Shown here one piece after another: positions 59,965 to 64,000 of a stretch of DNA of 64,000 nucleotides (positions are counted from its first letter, which is position 1; each line of letters begins with the position of its first letter). Origin of the DNA: Nocardioides aromaticivorans (lineage in GTDB: Bacteria; Actinomycetota; Actinomycetes; Propionibacteriales; Nocardioidaceae). Below the pieces are notes generated by a model. It searched no databases and was not told where the DNA came from. It saw nothing but the letters and a program-made list of their open reading frames with translations. Made by a program: the position numbers and the translations under genes. The stretch covers positions 4,661,001 to 4,725,000 of the forward strand of contig NZ_JACBZM010000001.1 in the NCBI RefSeq assembly GCF_013408525.1. The letters run 5' to 3'.

Positions 59965-60357
59965 TCAGGAGTCGGCGGCCGGCCTCGTGTGGTGCAGCCA
60001 CGCCAGCCCGGCGAAGGGCAGTACGAGCGGCAGGAAGCCGTAGCCCTGGCCGAAGTGCGACCACACCGTCTTGTCGTGGAACAGGTCGGTGTCGAGGTAG
60101 CTCCAGGCACCCACCGCGAGCACGCCGACCAGCTCGACGGAGACCGCGACCCGGGCCACCGCCCAGCCGGTCCGGCCGCCCACGAGCAGGCACGTGGTGG
60201 CGACCAGGTAGAGCACGGCGGCGAGCAGGGAGAGCCAGTACGGCAGCTTGCCGGCGTCCTCGCCGAGCTGCACCGCCGACCGGCCGGTCGCGGCGACCGC
60301 GAAGACGCCGTAGACGAAGACCAGGGCGCGGCCCCAGCCGCTGGAGAGCTCAGCCAC
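59965..60357 (-). CDS. Small membrane protein A next to suf, function unknown
   Basis: A 130-residue protein with four hydrophobic segments (ALVFVYGVFAVAATG, YWLSLLAAVLYLVATTCLLVG, RVAVSVELVGVLAVGAWSYL, FLPLVLPFAGLAWLHH). The third segment is followed by DTDLFHDKTVWSHFGQGYGF, a conserved polar loop. It overlaps the preceding gene's stop by 8 bases, so the pair is coupled. No known family motif was recognised; similar proteins occur near the suf cluster in actinobacteria. Confidence 0.7.
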   Translation of the reverse strand: MAELSSGWGRALVFVYGVFAVAATGRSAVQLGEDAGKLPYWLSLLAAVLYLVATTCLLVGGRTGWAVARVAVSVELVGVLAVGAWSYLDTDLFHDKTVWSHFGQGYGFLPLVLPFAGLAWLHHTRPAADS

Positions 60358-60715
60358 CGGTGCCTCCCCAGATGTCCCACAGGCGCAGCTCGAGCCCGGC
60401 GACCGTCGCGACGGCGAGCAGCAGGATCGTCGTACCGACCCGGGAGCGCTCGGCGAGCGAGAAGAAGGCGCCGACGACCGGGAGCAGCGCCACGGTCACG
60501 AGATAGCTGACGAAGACGGCGCCCTCGACGTCGCGGTCGGTCCGCGCCAGCGCGACGCACCCGCCGACCAGCTGGGCGAGCGCGCCCACCTGCAGCACGC
60601 CGAGGCCGATGTAGTGCGCGTCCTGCGCCGCCCGGTCGCGGACCAGGTCGACCACCAGCAGCACCGCGACCACGCCCGAGATGGCGAGGATCACGCCGTA
60701 GGACCAACCAGTCAC
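60350..60715 (-). CDS. Small membrane protein B next to suf, function unknown
   Basis: A 121-residue protein with about four hydrophobic segments (GVILAISGVVAVLLVVDLVRD, IGLGVLQVGALAQLVGGCVALAR, FVSYLVTVALLPVVGAFFSLAE, TILLLAVATVAGLELRLWDIW). The layout, ending in a Leu/Trp-rich helix, resembles actinobacterial proteins of unknown function. It leads a two-gene unit with membrane protein A. The GTG start lies 7 nt after TACGCT. Confidence 0.7.
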   Translation of the reverse strand: MTGWSYGVILAISGVVAVLLVVDLVRDRAAQDAHYIGLGVLQVGALAQLVGGCVALARTDRDVEGAVFVSYLVTVALLPVVGAFFSLAERSRVGTTILLLAVATVAGLELRLWDIWGGTGG

Positions 60716-60722
60716 GGCCGCC

Positions 60723-60728
60723 AGCGTA
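60723..60728 (-). promoter_or_regulatory. -10 box for the membrane-protein pair
   Basis: TACGCT lies 7 nt before the GTG at 60715. Confidence 0.45.
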
Positions 60729-60746
60729 GAGCGGGAGGCCTGGTCC

Positions 60747-60752
60747 TACACT
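60747..60752 (+). promoter_or_regulatory. -10 box for ABC exporter-ctaA operon
   Basis: TACACT lies 6 nt before the GTG at 60759. Confidence 0.5.
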
Positions 60753-60758
60753 CGCCGG

Positions 60759-61697
60759 GTGCCCGATGCCCGTCCTGCTGTGCTCGTCGACGGCCTGGTG
60801 ATGCGGTACGGCGAGCGTACGGCGGTCGACGGCCTGTCCTTCGAGGTCGAGTCCCACACCATCACCGCCGTCCTCGGCCCCAACGGCGCCGGGAAGACCA
60901 CGACGCTCGAGACCTGCGAGGGCTACCGCCGCGCGCAGGGCGGCACCGTCCGCGTGCTCGGCCTCGACCCGGTGCGCCAGCGGCACGAGCTGATCCCGCG
61001 GATCGGCGTGATGCTGCAGTCGGGCGGCGGGTGGAGTGGCGCGCGCGCCGACGAGATGCTGCGACACTTCGCCAAGCTGCACGCGAACCCGCTTCCGACC
61101 GACCTGCTGATGGAGCGCCTCGCCCTGCACGAGTGCGGCCGGACGCCGTACCGGCGGCTCTCGGGTGGCCAGCAGCAGCGCCTCGGCCTCGCCCTGGCCC
61201 TGGTCGGCCGGCCCGAGCTGGTGTTCGTGGACGAGCCCACCGCCGGCCTGGACCCCCAGATCCGCCGGGGCGTCTGGGAGCTGCTGGAGGAGCTGCGCGC
61301 CGACGGCGTGACCGTCGTGCTCACCACGCACTACCTCGAGGAGGCCGAGCGGCTCGCCGACAAGGTCCACATCCTCGACCAGGGCCGGCTGGTCGCGAGC
61401 GGCTCGCCGCTCGAGCTGACCCGCGGCGGCACCGTCGCCACCATCCGGCTCGTCGTGACCCAGCCCTTCCCCGAGGGCGCCCCTCAGGCGCTGGCCCGCG
61501 CCCTCGGCGACAGCACCGAGCTGACCGTCCTCGACCCGCTGAGCCTGCAGGTCTCCGGCCCTGCCGACGGTACGACGCTCGCCACCGTGGCTGCGTGGTG
61601 CGCCGACCACGACGTCCTCCCCGAGTCGCTGTCCCTGGGCCAGCGCAACCTGGAGGACGTCTTCCTCGAGCTGACCGGTCGGGAGGACTTCGCATGA
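60759..61697 (+). CDS. ABC transporter ATP-binding protein, ABC-2 type
   Basis: A 312-residue ATPase: Walker A GPNGAGKTT, signature LSGGQQQRLGLALAL, Walker B LVFVDEPTAGLDPQIRR and switch His in VLTTHYLEEAERLADKV. The C-terminal ~80 residues (LTVLDPLSLQVSGPADGTTLATVAAWCADHDVLPESLSLGQRNLEDVFLELTG) are the exporter-specific domain. It is followed by its permease with an ATGA overlap. In mycobacteria an ABC pair occupies the same place between sufR and ctaA, so the link may be conserved. Confidence 0.9.
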   Translation: MPDARPAVLVDGLVMRYGERTAVDGLSFEVESHTITAVLGPNGAGKTTTLETCEGYRRAQGGTVRVLGLDPVRQRHELIPRIGVMLQSGGGWSGARADEMLRHFAKLHANPLPTDLLMERLALHECGRTPYRRLSGGQQQRLGLALALVGRPELVFVDEPTAGLDPQIRRGVWELLEELRADGVTVVLTTHYLEEAERLADKVHILDQGRLVASGSPLELTRGGTVATIRLVVTQPFPEGAPQALARALGDSTELTVLDPLSLQVSGPADGTTLATVAAWCADHDVLPESLSLGQRNLEDVFLELTGREDFA

Positions 61698-62464
61698 GCG
61701 GCACCTTCGCACCCGCGCCCGGCGGCGCGCCCGTGGTCCGCCAGCTGCTGACCCAGGCCGGCATGGAGGCGCGGCTGATGCTGCGCAACGGCGAGCAGCT
61801 GCTGCTGGCGGTCGTGATCCCGGTCGTCGTACTGGTCGGCGCGGTCCGCAACGCCGACCGGATCGACCTCGGCATCGACGGCCGCCCCGTCGACGTCCTC
61901 ACCCCCGGCGTGCTCGCGCTCGCCGTCATGTCGACCGCCTTCACCTCGCTGGCGATCGCCACCGGCTTCGAGCGCCGCTACGGCGTGCTCAAGCGCCTCG
62001 GCACCGCTCCCCTGTCCCGCACGACGCTCCTCGGCGGCAAGGTCGCCGCACTGCTCGTCGTCGAGGTCATCCAGTTCGTGGTGATCGGCGGCGTCGGGCT
62101 CGCACTCGGCTGGGACGGCCCGTCGGGCGTCGCCGGCGTGCTCGCGGTGGTGCTGGCGGCCCTCGCTGGAACCGCCGCCTTCGCCTCCCTCGGCATGCTG
62201 ATCGCCGGCACGCTGCGCGCGGAGGCGACGCTCGCCGCCGCCAACCTCGTCTACCTGCTGCTCCTCGCCGGTGGCGCGGTCATCCTGCCCGCCAGCACGT
62301 ACGGCGGCCTCGGCGACCTCGTGCAGTGGCTGCCCTCCGGCGCCCTGGGCGAGGCGATGCGGTCCGCCTGCGACGGCGCCGTCGCCGTACGGGACCTGCT
62401 GGTGCTGCTCGCCTGGACCGTCGTCGGCTCCGCCCTGACCGCCCGCACCTTCCAGTGGGAGTGA
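61694..62464 (+). CDS. ABC-2-type transporter permease
   Basis: A 256-residue membrane protein with six helices. QAGMEARLMLRNGEQLLLAVVIPVVVLVG is the N-terminal motif, ALAVMSTAFTSLAIATGFERRYGVLKRLGTAPLSRTTLLGGKVAALLVVEVIQ the ABC-2 core, and YGGLGDLVQWLPSGALGEAMRSA the C-terminal loop. The ATG overlaps the upstream ATPase stop and its own stop overlaps the ctaA GTG. Its substrate is unknown; location beside ctaA suggests a link to haem or oxidase assembly. Confidence 0.88.
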   Translation: MSGTFAPAPGGAPVVRQLLTQAGMEARLMLRNGEQLLLAVVIPVVVLVGAVRNADRIDLGIDGRPVDVLTPGVLALAVMSTAFTSLAIATGFERRYGVLKRLGTAPLSRTTLLGGKVAALLVVEVIQFVVIGGVGLALGWDGPSGVAGVLAVVLAALAGTAAFASLGMLIAGTLRAEATLAAANLVYLLLLAGGAVILPASTYGGLGDLVQWLPSGALGEAMRSACDGAVAVRDLLVLLAWTVVGSALTARTFQWE

Positions 62465-63378
62465 ACGTGACCACCTCGACCACCGGCCGCCTCGCGACGC
62501 TCCGGCAGGCCCTCGGCGACCGGCTGGTGCCGCTCGCGTGGGCGAACCTCGTCGCCAACATCGCGATCGCCGTGACCGGCGGCGCCGTGCGGCTGACCGA
62601 CTCCGGCCTCGGCTGCCCGACCTGGCCGAAGTGCACCGACGAGTCGTACCTCCCCCACGGTGCCCTCGGCGTCCACGGCGCGATCGAGTTCGGCAACCGG
62701 ATGCTGACCTACGTGCTCGTCGTGATCGCGGTGGCCTGCTGGGTCGCGGCCCGCGAGCGCGCGGCGGAGCACCCCCTCGCCGTACGGCTGACGACGATCG
62801 TCGCGCTCGGCATCCCGGCGCAGGCCCTCGTCGGCGGCGTCACCGTCCTGACGGACCTCAACCCGTGGATCGTGTCGATCCACCTGCTGCTGTCGATGGC
62901 CCTCGTCGGGGTGTGCGTGCTGCTCCTCGACCACCTGACCGGCCCCACCCGGTCCTCCGCGCCGCTGCCGGTACGCCGCCTCACGGCCGCGCTCTTCGCC
63001 GTCGGATGGGTCGTCCTCTACCTCGGCACCGTCGTCACCGGATCCGGGCCGCACTCGGGCGACCTCGAGTCGAAGCGGACCGGACTCGACCCGCAGGTGA
63101 TGTCGCACGTCCACGCGTGGGCGGTCTACGTGCTCGTCGCCCTGACGCTCGTCACGCTGTGGCGCGCGCGCCGGCTCGGCCTGCTGACCCTCTACCGCGC
63201 CGCTCGCCTGCTCCTGCTCATCGAGCTCTCGCAGGGCGCGATCGGCTTCTGGCAGTACTTCACCGACCTCCCGGAGCTGCTCGTCGGCGTCCACATGCTC
63301 GGCGCCGGCATCACGTCCGCCGGCATCACCTGGGTGCTCCTGGCGTCGCGGACGCGCGGCTGGTCACGCAGCTCCTGA
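62461..63378 (+). CDS. ctaA: Heme A synthase
   Basis: A 305-residue COX15/CtaA-type protein with eight helices that converts haem O to haem A for aa3 oxidases. Conserved pieces are WANLVANIAIAVTGGAVRLTDSGLGCPTWPKCT, HGAIEFGNRMLTYVLVVIAVA (haem-binding His), VSIHLLLSMALVGV, MSHVHAWAVYVLVALTLV and VGVHMLGAGITSAGITWV. The Cys pair in GCPTWPKC is typical. GTG 62461 overlaps the permease stop as GTGA; a second GTG at 62467 is possible. SURF1 at 36269 serves the same oxidase. Confidence 0.92.
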   Translation: MNVTTSTTGRLATLRQALGDRLVPLAWANLVANIAIAVTGGAVRLTDSGLGCPTWPKCTDESYLPHGALGVHGAIEFGNRMLTYVLVVIAVACWVAARERAAEHPLAVRLTTIVALGIPAQALVGGVTVLTDLNPWIVSIHLLLSMALVGVCVLLLDHLTGPTRSSAPLPVRRLTAALFAVGWVVLYLGTVVTGSGPHSGDLESKRTGLDPQVMSHVHAWAVYVLVALTLVTLWRARRLGLLTLYRAARLLLLIELSQGAIGFWQYFTDLPELLVGVHMLGAGITSAGITWVLLASRTRGWSRSS

Positions 63379-63394
63379 CCGGCAGGAGCCGAGC

Positions 63395-64000
63395 TCACTC
63401 GACCAGCGCCGCCATCTCCTGGAGGGCCTCGATGATCGCCTCGTTGCCCTCGATGCCGTTCTCGTGGTTGCCGACGAGGGTGAGCACGCCGCCGGCCACC
63501 TCGATGCCGCAGTAGTCACCGGAGACCGTGCCGGGGTAGCACTTGCCCTCGCCGACCGGTGTGACGGGGTACTGGCCGTCGGTGGCCTGGTAGGTCGTCC
63601 AGTCGTCCAGGTCGTCGTCCGGGAACCACTGGAACAGCATCAGGTCGGCGCCCTCGCGGGGGTAGAGCGCCTGGGAGCGGTACTCGGACCGCTTCGCCTG
63701 GCGCTGTGACTCCGCCTCCTCGATCGGGACGCCACGGAAGTGGTCCGGGAAGGTGAAGGCGAGCTCCGCGGTGGGCTCGGTGGACGCCTCCTCCGTCGAG
63801 GGCTCGGTCGGGGGCTCCGTCACCGCGTCGGTCAGGGCGTCGGTCGGTCCGTCGGTCGAGCCCGTCTGCTCCGTGGTGTCCGACTCGCGGTCCTCGGCCA
63901 CCGGGTCGTCGTCGCCGCTCGACACCGCGATCGCCACGCCGACGACGACCAGCACCAGCACCACCGCGGCGGCGATCGCACCCCCGATCAGCAGCCCTCG
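63395..64000 (-). CDS. Membrane-anchored extracytoplasmic protein, 5' end outside window
   Basis: The visible 201 codons have no start codon before the edge, so the gene continues to the right. A transmembrane helix (GAIAAAVVLVLVVVGVAIAVSS) is followed by an acidic Thr/Glu/Ser-rich linker (PTDALTDAVTEPPTEPSTEEASTEP). A globular domain follows with two Cys (GKCYPG, DYCGIEV) likely linked by a disulphide. No motif was recognised. The N-terminal side beyond the edge may be a kinase or other cytoplasmic domain, which cannot be judged here. Confidence 0.7.
   Translation of the reverse strand, partial: RGLLIGGAIAAAVVLVLVVVGVAIAVSSGDDDPVAEDRESDTTEQTGSTDGPTDALTDAVTEPPTEPSTEEASTEPTAELAFTFPDHFRGVPIEEAESQRQAKRSEYRSQALYPREGADLMLFQWFPDDDLDDWTTYQATDGQYPVTPVGEGKCYPGTVSGDYCGIEVAGGVLTLVGNHENGIEGNEAIIEALQEMAALVE

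Overview
The window is a GC-rich actinobacterial chromosome segment with dense, mostly two- to seven-gene transcription units and no sign of prophage, IS element, rRNA or CRISPR. It resembles the Nocardioidaceae (Nocardioides-like). The support is a SUF operon with a SufR repressor and an embedded Rieske protein, a fabG-fabI pair as in mycobacteria, many GTG starts, an acVLRF1-type release factor, dodecin, and intergenic repeats of the kind common in that group. The genus is an inference from gene content, not from a marker gene.

Layout. 1-2,300: 5' part of a Baeyer-Villiger-type flavin monooxygenase, a divergent AraC regulator and a YbaK-like deacylase. 2,326-7,285: three consecutive exported proteins on the minus strand (Ig-like protein, phospholipase D-like protein, six-repeat GH16 glucanase). 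7,457-7,542: tRNA-Leu(GAG). 7,737-11,080: Cys-less HesB-like protein, orphan LysR substrate domain, nucleosidase, lipoprotein, galactokinase. 11,149-13,730: coupled pair of acyl-CoA dehydrogenases. 13,828-19,750: deformylase, esterase, CMD-family protein with a DapB-like oxidoreductase, rRNA-type methyltransferase with siroheme synthase, PEBP protein. 19,870-22,878: LCAD-type acyl-CoA dehydrogenase and a two-component LLM flavin monooxygenase/FMN reductase. 22,940-30,364: SpoIIE-type phosphatase, hydrolase, TauE exporter with SPFH/NfeD, ABC ATPase, SerB. 30,393-36,213: SixA, YwaF-like protein, fabG-fabI, dodecin, small proteins, an AbiEi/DUF559 gene bracketed by inverted 21-nt repeat arrays, moaA. 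36,269-41,158: SURF1, then glpK-glpD-SDR. 41,275-50,833: MacB-like exporter, ABC-F protein, YpfJ-like metallopeptidase, APH-like kinase, ABC-2 exporter. 50,939-53,177: GNAT, acVLRF1, SRPBCC, secreted protein. 53,349-59,902: sufR-B-D-Rieske-C-S-U-T operon. 59,965-63,378: two small membrane proteins, an ABC-2 exporter and ctaA. 63,395-64,000: 3' part of a membrane-anchored extracytoplasmic protein.

Themes. Lipid and redox metabolism recurs (three acyl-CoA dehydrogenases, fabG-fabI, glpK-glpD). So does respiratory cofactor assembly (siroheme, Moco, SUF, SURF1, heme A). Operons are tightly packed: many neighbours overlap as ATGA, GTGA or TGATG, implying translational coupling. A very regular promoter pattern is visible: a TAnnnT -10 box 6-7 nt before the start codon of about 30 genes, which points to widespread leaderless transcription and fixes many GTG starts. 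Repeats and strong palindromes collect in junctions between convergent genes. No gene-free stretch exceeds 300 bases; the largest gap (about 450 bases around position 7,500) is split by the tRNA.
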